From assembly GCF_004521915.1 (NCBI RefSeq), contig NZ_SDKD01000002.1, positions 62,862 to 126,861 of the forward strand: a stretch of DNA of 64,000 nucleotides. Direction: 5' to 3'. Each line of letters starts with the position of its first letter. The first letter of the stretch is position 1. Below are positions 25,498 through 33,861 of this stretch, one piece after another. The position numbers and the translations under genes were made by a program. Under the pieces are notes generated by a model. That model was given only the letters and a program-made list of their open reading frames with translations, was not told the DNA's origin and made no database searches. The stretch comes from Brevibacillus migulae (lineage in GTDB: Bacteria > Bacillota > Bacilli > Brevibacillales > Brevibacillaceae).

Positions 25498-26330
25498 TGT
25501 GGGAGCAACGCCGATTTGGAGCGGACCAAGCGATTTTTGCCGTGATCGAACATCCGGAAGCCGCACGTACGGATCTGATTGTGACATTGTCAGGGCTGGG
25601 ACAGGCGATGAGCGAAAAGAATTACCTCTTTTCCAACCTGCGCAAACGATTGGCCAGCAAGCAGAAATGGGTACTGCAATTTGACTATCGCGGTCACGGG
25701 GACAGTGCAGGCGAACTTGGGGATGCCTCGCTCGCTACCATGGTCAGCGATACTTTGGAAGTGTTAGCGACGGTTACGAAAGAGCATGAGCCCCAGCGTA
25801 TCTTTTTGGTCGGAAATGCGTTAGGGGCCGTGGTCGCTCAGACGGTATCGCTGGAGTGGGAACAACATAGCGGTATCCTATGCTGTCCCATACTCATCTC
25901 TCCACCGCTTTCCCTGGCTCATTCCTCGGAGGTATTCCCGGACGCCATCCGCAAACAATGGCGGGAGGAAGGTTCCATGGACTCACAACTTCTGATTCCT
26001 GGTTACGATTATTATACGCTCAGCGATTTTAACATGGAGCAGTATCGGTACGTTACTAAGCTGGGTGCACATCTCTTGTACCTGCATGGACAATGCATCG
26101 GCTATTCCTTGCTTGAAGAACTGGACAAGCTGGATCCACTCCGGCTGTTTTCGCAAAACGAGCAGCGTATCAACCTCATATGCGGAGAGGATGACAAGGA
26201 AACCATCGAGCTTGCACTCAACTATTTGCCCAATGCCACACTGCATCAGCTGTCCGGCGTTGCTTACTACCATCAGCATCCTGCTGCGATGGATAACCTG
26301 ATCGACATCATTGAGACGATCGTTGTTTGA
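25494..26330 (+). CDS. Alpha/beta hydrolase-fold protein lacking the Ser nucleophile
   Basis: A 278-aa alpha/beta hydrolase fold. The elbow reads FLVGNALGAVVAQ, so the usual Ser of G-x-S-x-G is Ala. The oxyanion region FDYRGHGDSAGELG is normal, while late acidic (GEDDKE) and His (YYHQHP) positions remain. It is therefore unlikely to work as a hydrolase and may bind, condense or scaffold instead. The start at 25494 has AAGGGGGGATT before it. It overlaps the active hydrolase gene by 4 bp, suggesting a heterodimer; that is an inference. Confidence 0.75.
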   Translation: MMWEQRRFGADQAIFAVIEHPEAARTDLIVTLSGLGQAMSEKNYLFSNLRKRLASKQKWVLQFDYRGHGDSAGELGDASLATMVSDTLEVLATVTKEHEPQRIFLVGNALGAVVAQTVSLEWEQHSGILCCPILISPPLSLAHSSEVFPDAIRKQWREEGSMDSQLLIPGYDYYTLSDFNMEQYRYVTKLGAHLLYLHGQCIGYSLLEELDKLDPLRLFSQNEQRINLICGEDDKETIELALNYLPNATLHQLSGVAYYHQHPAAMDNLIDIIETIVV

Positions 26331-26362
26331 TAAAAGGCAATCAAAATTGGAGGGACTTATCA

Positions 26363-26593
26363 ATGGTAGATGCGAATATGCTTCTTTCAACCGTACGAAA
26401 AGTGAGCGGCGTCACTGAGCTGCAATTGGATTCAAAATTTCCGGAATTGGGACTGGATTCAACCAATGTGTTGGAAATGCTAATTGAATTTGAAATTCTG
26501 CTGGATATCGACTTGCTGGCGGAAGATATGAACCTCGACGAAATTCTAAGTCCGCTTGACATTCTCGAATATATCCGCCGGTATGCCAAATAA
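26363..26593 (+). CDS. Acyl carrier protein 2
   Basis: A 76-aa acidic carrier protein with the phosphopantetheine Ser in FPELGLDSTNVLEMLIEFE. The start follows GGAGGGACTTATCA. It lies between the hydrolase pair and the carbamoyltransferase. Its partner ligase or KS is not fixed by position; it may accept the chain released or transferred by the hydrolase-fold proteins. Confidence 0.85.
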   Translation: MVDANMLLSTVRKVSGVTELQLDSKFPELGLDSTNVLEMLIEFEILLDIDLLAEDMNLDEILSPLDILEYIRRYAK

Positions 26594-26615
26594 TGGGCGG
26601 CAGGGGAATGTGGCT

Positions 26616-28274
26616 ATGAACATCCTGGGGCTTGGCGGTTCGATTCATAATTACTCAGCGTGTCTGATGAGGGATGGACGGATCGTATGTGCGGTAGAGG
26701 AAGAAAGACTGAATCGGATCAAATATTCCATGCTGCCGTTGACGAGTAAGGAACTGGTACGGTGCCATGCCGCTTCATACTGTCTGGAAGCGGAGCAGCT
26801 GGGGTTGTCAGATGTGGATCTGGTGGTAACCAATGATTTGATTAACCCTCTGTACTACTCCAAATTCGCCAAAAAAACGAAGCTGATCAACCATCACCTT
26901 TCCCATGCCTATAGTGCATTTTTTACTTCCCCATTTGAGGAGGCTGCCGTGGCGGTGATCGACGGAAGCGGCAGCATCATCGATGGGCAGATGTATGAGA
27001 CCACGACGTTGTACCGAGCATCTGAGTACCATGTAGAGGAAATCCAAAAAACCTGCGGCAGACTGATCGCCGATGATCGAACCTATCACTACTCGGACGA
27101 ATTCGCTCTGTACAATTCCATTGGCGGCTTTTACAAATGGATTACGCTGGGGCTTGGCTTTGCGTTTTTGGATGATGGGAAAACGATGGGTCTGGCTGCG
27201 TACGGAACAGATCGCTTCGTGCCGAAGTTCCATCAATTTTACCGTTTGCAGGAAGGGCATTTCCTGCAAAACAGGGAACAAGTCAGCCAGATGATCGATT
27301 TCATTTCCAAGACGATATCTCAATATTCTGATGAGAAAGCTCGCTTTCAAGTGAAAGCAGATATCGCTTTCGCAGGTCAATATCATCTGGAAAAGGCCGT
27401 GATCTCTCAGTGTCGCTTCCTGTATCAACAGACAAAGTTGAAAAATCTCTGCTTGGCGGGAGGAGTCGCGTTAAACAGTGTGGCGAATGCCAAAATCCTG
27501 GAGGAAACTCCATTTGAAAACCTGTATGTGTTTCCAGCAGCAGGGGACGCAGGAACAGCGATCGGCTCAGCACTATATGGCTATCACACCATCATGGGCA
27601 TGGCGCGTACCAAACCGTTCGAACCGTTCTCTCCCTTCTTGGGCAAAGCCTATACAGATGAGCACGTCATGCAGGCCGCGGCAGCCTTCCGGGAACAAAT
27701 CCGCTTGGAAAAAGCAATCCATGTACAGGAGACAGCATCAAGACTGATCGCCGAGGGAAAAGTGATCGGCTGGTTTCAAGGACGATCCGAAATCGGACCG
27801 CGGGCGCTAGGAAACCGGAGCATATTGGCAGATCCACGAAAAAGGGAGAACAAGCACATATTGAATCAGATCATCAAGAAAAGAGAGTCTTTCCGGCCAT
27901 TTGCTCCTGCGGTGCTTGCGGAGAAGCAGCACCACTATTTCACTTCGAATGAACACTCCTCCTACATGCTGCGTGTATCAAAGGTACGTAATGAGAAATG
28001 TTCCCTAATCCCAGCGGTCACCCATGTTGACGGAACAGCAAGGCTCCAGACCGTTACCCGTCAACAGCATCCAGAGTTTTACGCATTGATATCCTGTTTT
28101 GAACAAAGAACAGGGGTACCGATTGTTTTGAATACATCCTTCAACGGCCCGGGCGAACCGATGGTGGAAAGTCCGCTTGATGCCATTCAGTGTTTTTTGC
28201 GGACGGGGTTGGATCACCTGTTCATCAATAGCTGGATGATCAGCAACAATCAATATCAGCAAAGGGAAAAATGA
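26616..28274 (+). CDS. Carbamoyltransferase, NodU/CmcH/TobZ family (copy 1)
   Basis: A 552-aa enzyme of normal family length. The N-terminal Kae1-like domain opens MNILGLGGSIHNYSACL with VEEERLNRIKY and metal-binding LINHHLSHAYSAFF. LAGGVALNSVANAKI and the C-terminal YrdC-like GRSEIGPRALGNRSILADPR follow. The family makes carbamoyl-adenylate from carbamoyl phosphate and ATP, then passes the carbamoyl group to a hydroxyl, as in tobramycin, cephamycin and novobiocin formation. The upstream frame is open but ATG 26616 begins the conserved fold. A second, divergent copy is at the right edge. Confidence 0.92.
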   Translation: MNILGLGGSIHNYSACLMRDGRIVCAVEEERLNRIKYSMLPLTSKELVRCHAASYCLEAEQLGLSDVDLVVTNDLINPLYYSKFAKKTKLINHHLSHAYSAFFTSPFEEAAVAVIDGSGSIIDGQMYETTTLYRASEYHVEEIQKTCGRLIADDRTYHYSDEFALYNSIGGFYKWITLGLGFAFLDDGKTMGLAAYGTDRFVPKFHQFYRLQEGHFLQNREQVSQMIDFISKTISQYSDEKARFQVKADIAFAGQYHLEKAVISQCRFLYQQTKLKNLCLAGGVALNSVANAKILEETPFENLYVFPAAGDAGTAIGSALYGYHTIMGMARTKPFEPFSPFLGKAYTDEHVMQAAAAFREQIRLEKAIHVQETASRLIAEGKVIGWFQGRSEIGPRALGNRSILADPRKRENKHILNQIIKKRESFRPFAPAVLAEKQHHYFTSNEHSSYMLRVSKVRNEKCSLIPAVTHVDGTARLQTVTRQQHPEFYALISCFEQRTGVPIVLNTSFNGPGEPMVESPLDAIQCFLRTGLDHLFINSWMISNNQYQQREK

Positions 28275-28366
28275 TTCATTAGAACCAATTCCTGTAAAAG
28301 GGAAATTACTGAAAAAAAAGAATAGTATGGGTAAAAATTTGTAACTACTCATAAGGAAGTGAATGA

Positions 28367-30136
28367 ATGAGGTGGTTTTATTCCAAGTATCGTTGGTTAC
28401 TGAAAAAAATATGGCCCGTGCTAGCCGGTGTGTTTCTCTTGAACATGGCAGAAAATGCGATAAGCCTCTATATTCCTTATAAAGTAGGGCAGGTAATCGA
28501 TTTGATCGCCCGCGGCGAATTAACGGAGATGGGGCTGCGAGGCGATGTTTTGCTCATCGTCGGCCTCGCCTTTTTGCTGTATGTGGTCAGCTTTCTCTGG
28601 GGAAGATGGCTGCAGCAAAACGAACTGTTGATGAACAAAGCGTTGCGTTCCAAATTTTTCGAGCATCTGGTATCGATGCCGCCGAGCTTTCATCAGCGTC
28701 ATCGTACCGGTGATCTGCTCAATCATGCTGGAAATGAAGTAAGTGCGATCAGCGCTGTGCTGGGAGAGGGAGTGCTCAGCCTGACCAACATTTTGGTCAC
28801 CTTTCCGTTTTACCTGCTAACCATGCTGTTCTACGTTGATGTGAAACTGACATTGGTCAGCCTCATACCGCTCTTGTTTATCCCTCTTTCCATTCATTTC
28901 TTGGGAGGGCAAATCCAGCACCGTGCCTCTGCATTTTTAGGGGCACTTGGCCAAATGAATCATCATGTGCTGGAATCCATCAGCGGGATGAGGGTCCTGC
29001 GCTCTTTTGTTCAGGAGCAGGGCAATCTTGCTTCGTTTGCGGTTTCTGCGGATAAGGTTGCTTCCGCCAATAAAAGGCTGGCCATGACCAATGCTGTCTA
29101 TTGGCCGGCCATCAATATGGCAAGCGGCCTGGCTCTTGCTGTCGCGATCGGGTATGGCGCTTACTTGGTCTTTCTCCATGAAATCTCACTGGGTCAGTTG
29201 GTCACCTTCATCGTGTATGTAAATTATATGTCGTTTCCCATGTTCGCTTTTGGATCGCTGGTCAACACGATGCGCAACGCAAAGGCTGCGGAAGATCGCT
29301 TCTCCCAAGTAATGGATGATACGGCCTCTCTCGTGGAGGAAGGGAATGAGTTGCCTGAATACCCAGTGCGGATCGAAGGGAACGAGCTGTCGTTTCGATA
29401 TCCGGATACCGCTCTGAACGGGTTGAATGGAATATCCTTTCGTTTGGAGCGGGGCAAGACGTTAGGGATCACGGGGGCCGTAGGGAGCGGTAAAAGCACG
29501 TTGGCAAAACTGTTGCTGCGTCAGTATGCCGTGGATGCGAATCAGATTCTGGTGGCAGGAATCCCTATAGAGCGCATCAAGGCCGATCATTACAAGCGAT
29601 GGTTTGGCTACGTTCCCCAAGAGCATATGCTTTTTTCGAAATCCATCTTGTATAACCTATTGCTGGGGAAACCGACAGCTACTATGGAAGAAATCAGCCT
29701 CGCGCTGAATAGGGCATGCCTGGAAGAGGAAATAAGGGAGATGGAAAATGGGATTCACACGATAATCGGTGAGGGCGGAGTCAGGCTTTCCGGGGGGCAA
29801 AAACAAAGATTGGCGATCGCGCGGGCATTGCTGGCTGATCCGGAGATTCTGCTGCTCGATGACGCCTTTTCTTCCGTTGATACGAGGACGGAACATGCGA
29901 TTCTTGAGCATATTCGAACAAGTAGGCAGGAGAAAACTACGATTATCATCAGTCATAAGCTTTCAGCACTCAAGCATGCCGACGAAATTCTTGTCTTGCA
30001 GGATGGCAGAGTGATGGAGAGAGGAACGCATGAACGGCTGTTGGAACAGCAGGGCTGGTATTACCGTCAGTACGAAAGACAACAGATGGAACTGGCCCAA
30101 GAGCTGAAAAATGCGGGAGGGGAGGTGACCGCATGA
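28367..30136 (+). CDS. ABC exporter half-transporter, degenerate ATPase (BmrC-like)
   Basis: A 589-aa protein with six N-terminal membrane helices and a C-terminal ATPase. Walker A is GAVGSGKSTLAK (near residue 370) and the signature is LSGGQKQR. Walker B reads ILLLDDAFSSVD, in which the catalytic Glu is Asp, as in the degenerate half of heterodimeric exporters such as BmrCD. The stop overlaps the next ABC gene by 4 bp. The pair probably exports the cluster product, and so may give self-resistance. Confidence 0.9.
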   Translation: MRWFYSKYRWLLKKIWPVLAGVFLLNMAENAISLYIPYKVGQVIDLIARGELTEMGLRGDVLLIVGLAFLLYVVSFLWGRWLQQNELLMNKALRSKFFEHLVSMPPSFHQRHRTGDLLNHAGNEVSAISAVLGEGVLSLTNILVTFPFYLLTMLFYVDVKLTLVSLIPLLFIPLSIHFLGGQIQHRASAFLGALGQMNHHVLESISGMRVLRSFVQEQGNLASFAVSADKVASANKRLAMTNAVYWPAINMASGLALAVAIGYGAYLVFLHEISLGQLVTFIVYVNYMSFPMFAFGSLVNTMRNAKAAEDRFSQVMDDTASLVEEGNELPEYPVRIEGNELSFRYPDTALNGLNGISFRLERGKTLGITGAVGSGKSTLAKLLLRQYAVDANQILVAGIPIERIKADHYKRWFGYVPQEHMLFSKSILYNLLLGKPTATMEEISLALNRACLEEEIREMENGIHTIIGEGGVRLSGGQKQRLAIARALLADPEILLLDDAFSSVDTRTEHAILEHIRTSRQEKTTIIISHKLSALKHADEILVLQDGRVMERGTHERLLEQQGWYYRQYERQQMELAQELKNAGGEVTA

Positions 30137-32100
30137 CACGAAAAGTGCTCGTGACCTTATGGCATTTCGCATCCGCTCAAAAAAAGAGGATGCTTGCAGC
30201 CATCATCGTGCTGCTGGCAGCGACGGCCTTTCAGTTAAGCGGTCCCCTTATTGTGAAAGAAATCATTGACGGCGATCTCACAAAAGCCTTTGGTGCCCAA
30301 TGGTATCTGGTGGACCGAAAGATGGACTCCATACCATCCGTAGAATTCCGCGACCATGTCTATATCCGGAGTGATTGGTTAGAAGGGGTTTCACCTGATC
30401 CAGACTGGCCGGTCATGACCATCGAGAAAGACACAGAAGGACTCGTTCTTTCGTTTGGGATCGAAAAGGAACGACTTTTCCCAGCGGATCTGCTGTTGTT
30501 CTATCAGCGCGACCTATCCAAAGGACTTTTGTATGCTGCTGTGTTTGCCTGTGTCGTCATCATGGGCAATGGGCTACAGGTGTGGCAAACGTACCTGTTT
30601 AGCTCTTCATTTATCGATATCATTCGTTCCATCCGCATGGAGATGATGCGGAAGCTTCATGCGATGCCTCTCCGCTCTTTTCACAAGCTGCCTTCGGGTG
30701 AATTAGTCACTCAGGTGACCCATGATACCGAGGAAATCAAACGACTATTGATGACGATCGCTTCTACCTATGTGGTCAATCTGGTGACGCTCGCGGGGAT
30801 ACTACTCACGCTGTTTGTTCTCGATCCGAAGCTCGGTGTTTTATGTTTGGTAGTGTTTCCGATTTTTGTGCTGGCCACCAAGCTGCATTGGAAGTACTCA
30901 AAACCGTTTCTGGACAAAGCAAGAGATCAATTCGGTAAGATGAACGTATTAATGGCGGAGACGGTCGCAGCTTTGCCGATGATCCAGACCTTCACTAGAG
31001 AAGATCAGGTAATGAAGGAGTATCGGGCCCATAATGAAGAGCATTACCGGAATCGCCTGAACCAGGCCAGTATCGACAAATTATCAGGGTGGAACATATC
31101 CGGACTCGTACAGACCTTGCTTATCGCAGCAGTGCTGTGGATTCTCGGCGGACAGGCGCTTCATTCAACGATTTCTCTGGGAGTGCTGTATGCTTTCATC
31201 GATTATTTGGGGCGCATGGTCTCTCCGCTCGTCAATATGCTGGAAGAGCTGACCTCCGTGCAGCGATCGGTGGTTTCTGCGGAAAAATCGCTTTCTTTGC
31301 TGCAGGGAGAACAGTCAGCCATGCAAATCCCGGTGGAAGTGGACGGGAAGGAAAAACCAAAGGGGCATATCAAGTTTGAAAACGTGTGGTTTCAATATGA
31401 GGAAGGAGCCCCGCTGCTAAAAAACATCAAATGGGAAGCGAAACCGGGTGAAACGGTGGCGATTGTAGGAAGCACGGGTTCTGGCAAGTCTACTCTCGTG
31501 AATCTTCTGCTGAAGTTTTACGAACCCGATCAAGGAACGATATTCATCGATGGAAGAGACATCTCGACGATTTCGGAGTCCTATATCCGTAAAAACACGG
31601 GGCTTGTACAGCAGGAGCCTTTTCTTTTCTTGGGAAGCATCGCTTTCAATATCCGGATGTATGAGGATTCGATCACGGACGAAGAGATCAAGCAAGCAAT
31701 CAAGGACGCTGGAGGACATACGTTCATCGAAAGTCTGCCGGAAAGATTGGATACAATAGTCACGGAGAAGGGAGCGTCCTTTTCGGCTGGCCAACGGCAA
31801 ATAATCTCGTTTGCGAGAGCCTTGGCCCACCGACCTTCGATTTTCATTATGGACGAGGCGACGGCAAGCATCGACAGTGAGTCTGAGAACGGGATCAGGC
31901 AGGCTTTGCTTCCTTTCAAACGAGAACATACTATCATCATGATTGCCCACCGTTTGTCCACCGTGATTGACGCCGATCAAATTTTGGTGATGGAGAAAGG
32001 CGAAATCGTAGAGCGTGGGACTCATGATCAGTTAATGGAGCAAAAAGGTTTGTATTACAGTATGGTAAATAGGGAAATGAAGCGGGAAGCCAGCTTTTAA
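30133..32100 (+). CDS. ABC exporter half-transporter, catalytic ATPase (BmrD-like)
   Basis: A 655-aa partner of the preceding half. Between the first and second membrane helices there is an extra polar insert (about residues 50-120), as in BmrD/YheH, which carries an extracellular domain. Walker A is GSTGSGKSTLVN and Walker B is IFIMDEATASID with the catalytic Glu intact. The signature reads FSAGQRQI instead of LSGGQ. This asymmetry matches a heterodimer with one working ATP site. A strong terminator overlaps the stop, ending this transcription unit. Confidence 0.92.
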   Translation: MTRKVLVTLWHFASAQKKRMLAAIIVLLAATAFQLSGPLIVKEIIDGDLTKAFGAQWYLVDRKMDSIPSVEFRDHVYIRSDWLEGVSPDPDWPVMTIEKDTEGLVLSFGIEKERLFPADLLLFYQRDLSKGLLYAAVFACVVIMGNGLQVWQTYLFSSSFIDIIRSIRMEMMRKLHAMPLRSFHKLPSGELVTQVTHDTEEIKRLLMTIASTYVVNLVTLAGILLTLFVLDPKLGVLCLVVFPIFVLATKLHWKYSKPFLDKARDQFGKMNVLMAETVAALPMIQTFTREDQVMKEYRAHNEEHYRNRLNQASIDKLSGWNISGLVQTLLIAAVLWILGGQALHSTISLGVLYAFIDYLGRMVSPLVNMLEELTSVQRSVVSAEKSLSLLQGEQSAMQIPVEVDGKEKPKGHIKFENVWFQYEEGAPLLKNIKWEAKPGETVAIVGSTGSGKSTLVNLLLKFYEPDQGTIFIDGRDISTISESYIRKNTGLVQQEPFLFLGSIAFNIRMYEDSITDEEIKQAIKDAGGHTFIESLPERLDTIVTEKGASFSAGQRQIISFARALAHRPSIFIMDEATASIDSESENGIRQALLPFKREHTIIMIAHRLSTVIDADQILVMEKGEIVERGTHDQLMEQKGLYYSMVNREMKREASF

Positions 32101-32119
32101 AGCTGGTTTCTTTTTTTTT
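32086..32119 (+). terminator. Rho-independent terminator
   Basis: An 11-bp stem (GAAGCCAGCTT with AAGCTGGTTTC, one G-T pair) and a 3-nt loop are followed by nine T. It overlaps the end of the second ABC gene. Confidence 0.9.
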
Positions 32120-32136
32120 ATCCGCATCGCCAAAAT

Positions 32137-32172
32137 GAAAGCCGAGTAAGGATTCGCAGTATTCATTACGAT
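32137..32172 (+). promoter_or_regulatory. Candidate activator box and promoter (site 3)
   Basis: GAAAGCCGAG (32137-32146), then 20 bp, then TACGAT (32167-32172). It heads the operon of membrane genes and the adenylation gene, leaving an untranslated leader of about 130 nt. The box is identical over 10 bases to site 2. Confidence 0.5.
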
Positions 32173-32308
32173 ACGTATAGCGGAATCAGCAGGTTTTCGA
32201 ACATCATTCCATCATCGAATGGGGGGTTGCATCTTGAAAGAGCGACGATGAACGTTGAAAGGATATCGCCTGGGTACAGGACAGTGAGTAGGGGAGGAAT
32301 AGAACGAT

Positions 32309-32848
32309 ATGGGAACGTTGGTACACAAAGCGAATACAGTTTGGCATAAGCGGTCTCTACAGGTATTCATGGTGATCGTGATCGCCCACTGGATTGAACA
32401 TTTGGTGCAGGCTTATCAAGTGTATGTGCTCGGGTGGCCCAGACACATGTCGCATGGAGCATTGGGCAGCCAGTATCCATGGCTGGTTTCATCAGAGCTC
32501 CTCCATTTTGCATACGCAGTGTTGATGTTTGCCGGGCTTTTGCTGCTGCAATACGGATTCGCGGGACGGTCGTATGGCTGGTGGAGAGCATCCCTTTATT
32601 TGCAAGGCTGGCATTTGTTTGAACACTCGCTGCTTTTTGTCCAGGCGATCAGCCATGCCTACCTGTTTGGCGCCGATGCCCCTACCAGTATCATTCAGCT
32701 GCTCATGCCGCGTATCGAGCTGCACCTGTTTTACAATTCCGTTGTCTTTGTGCCGATGGTCATCGGCATGTACTATCATGCTCGTCCACCGAAAAGCGAT
32801 ATAGGGAAGAGCAATTGTACGTGCTGCGCGTTACAAAGTGCCAATTAG
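32309..32848 (+). CDS. Membrane protein with paired His/Glu motifs
   Basis: A 179-aa protein with about four membrane helices. Three of them carry polar motifs at similar depth: AHWIEHLVQ (near residue 27), GWHLFEHSLLF (near 101) and IELHLFYN (near 136). Two HxxEH motifs plus ELH suggest a membrane-embedded metal site or a haem or quinone site, as in other His/Glu-rich membrane oxidoreductases. A CTCC motif sits at the cytoplasmic C-terminus. GGGGAGG precedes the start. I do not recognise the family. It is followed at once by a CcdA-like gene, so a redox role is plausible. Confidence 0.7.
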   Translation: MGTLVHKANTVWHKRSLQVFMVIVIAHWIEHLVQAYQVYVLGWPRHMSHGALGSQYPWLVSSELLHFAYAVLMFAGLLLLQYGFAGRSYGWWRASLYLQGWHLFEHSLLFVQAISHAYLFGADAPTSIIQLLMPRIELHLFYNSVVFVPMVIGMYYHARPPKSDIGKSNCTCCALQSAN

Positions 32849-32863
32849 ATGAGGGGGATATGG

Positions 32864-33814
32864 ATGGACAAGCAGGAAGCGACCATCGCGGCAGGCATGA
32901 ATCATGGATATTCGCTTCGGCAGAGGATCTCATGGGCCGTGGTTGCCTTAATTGTTGGTGTTGTCATTGCGGGGTTTTGGAACTATAAGCTGGTTGATGG
33001 GTTTGGCAAGGAGATGGTTGCTGGACCGTTAATCGGGGATACGCAGTCCTTGGCAGGGACGTTTCAGGAAAACGGCTGGGACTTTGGCTTCCTGTATGCC
33101 GCGGTAGCAGGTCTGGCAGCGACTTTTACCGCCTGCAATTGCGTGGTATTCGCGATGATGCCAGGGATTGCTTGCGCCTCCAATGTCTCGGCTAGAAAAA
33201 GTCTGATATGGACGACGCTTGCCGTATTTACGTTCGCCGTTGTTGTCGTCAATTTTTTTTATGGTCTGGTTGTAGGCTCCTTTGAGTCCGGGGTCTTGCA
33301 GGTATACAACGAACGAGAGGTGCGTATCTGGCAAGCGCAGATAACCTTTACGATTTTAGGTGTAATCATGCTCATCTGGGGCACGATTGCCTTCGGTTTT
33401 GCTGACCGATTCCTTGGAATGCTCCCGATGCGTTTCCGCCTCATCATGGGGGACACGGTCACCAAGGCGGGAATGATGGGAATGCTGGTGGGATTTTTTT
33501 CTGTAGGGAGACCCTTTCCGGTATTTCGCGATTTTCTCACCTACATGGCAAGTGCCCATCACCCGCTCTATGGGGCACTAACCATGGCGGTACAAGGGCT
33601 GGCTCAGGTGGCGGTCATGCTAATCTTGTTGGTCACGGTACACGCGTTTTTTGGCAAGCAATTATCCCGTTGGGCAGCCAACCATCCTTCCCGCATGGAG
33701 CTGCTCGGAGCGTTCGCGATGCTGGCTGGCGGAGCTTATTTTGTTTACTACTGGGGACTCTCTTTTGCCTTTGATATCGGCAGATGGGGGTTCAAGCTGG
33801 ATTGGTATGGCTGA
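32864..33814 (+). CDS. Polytopic membrane protein, CcdA/DsbD-like
   Basis: A 316-aa protein with about seven or eight membrane helices. The segment AATFTACNCVVFAMMPGIAC resembles the helix of CcdA/DsbD transporters that carries a reactive Cys and a Pro kink; here the Cys are arranged as C-N-C with a third Cys later. CcdA proteins pass electrons across the membrane to thiol partners. The start at 32864 fits GAGGGGG. It probably works with the preceding His/Glu membrane protein. Family placement is tentative; a generic sulfur- or metal-related transporter is the alternative. Confidence 0.6.
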   Translation: MDKQEATIAAGMNHGYSLRQRISWAVVALIVGVVIAGFWNYKLVDGFGKEMVAGPLIGDTQSLAGTFQENGWDFGFLYAAVAGLAATFTACNCVVFAMMPGIACASNVSARKSLIWTTLAVFTFAVVVVNFFYGLVVGSFESGVLQVYNEREVRIWQAQITFTILGVIMLIWGTIAFGFADRFLGMLPMRFRLIMGDTVTKAGMMGMLVGFFSVGRPFPVFRDFLTYMASAHHPLYGALTMAVQGLAQVAVMLILLVTVHAFFGKQLSRWAANHPSRMELLGAFAMLAGGAYFVYYWGLSFAFDIGRWGFKLDWYG

Positions 33815-33861
33815 TCTGCATGGCATCTGGAGTAACTTGAGGACAAGGCAAGGGGGAAGAA

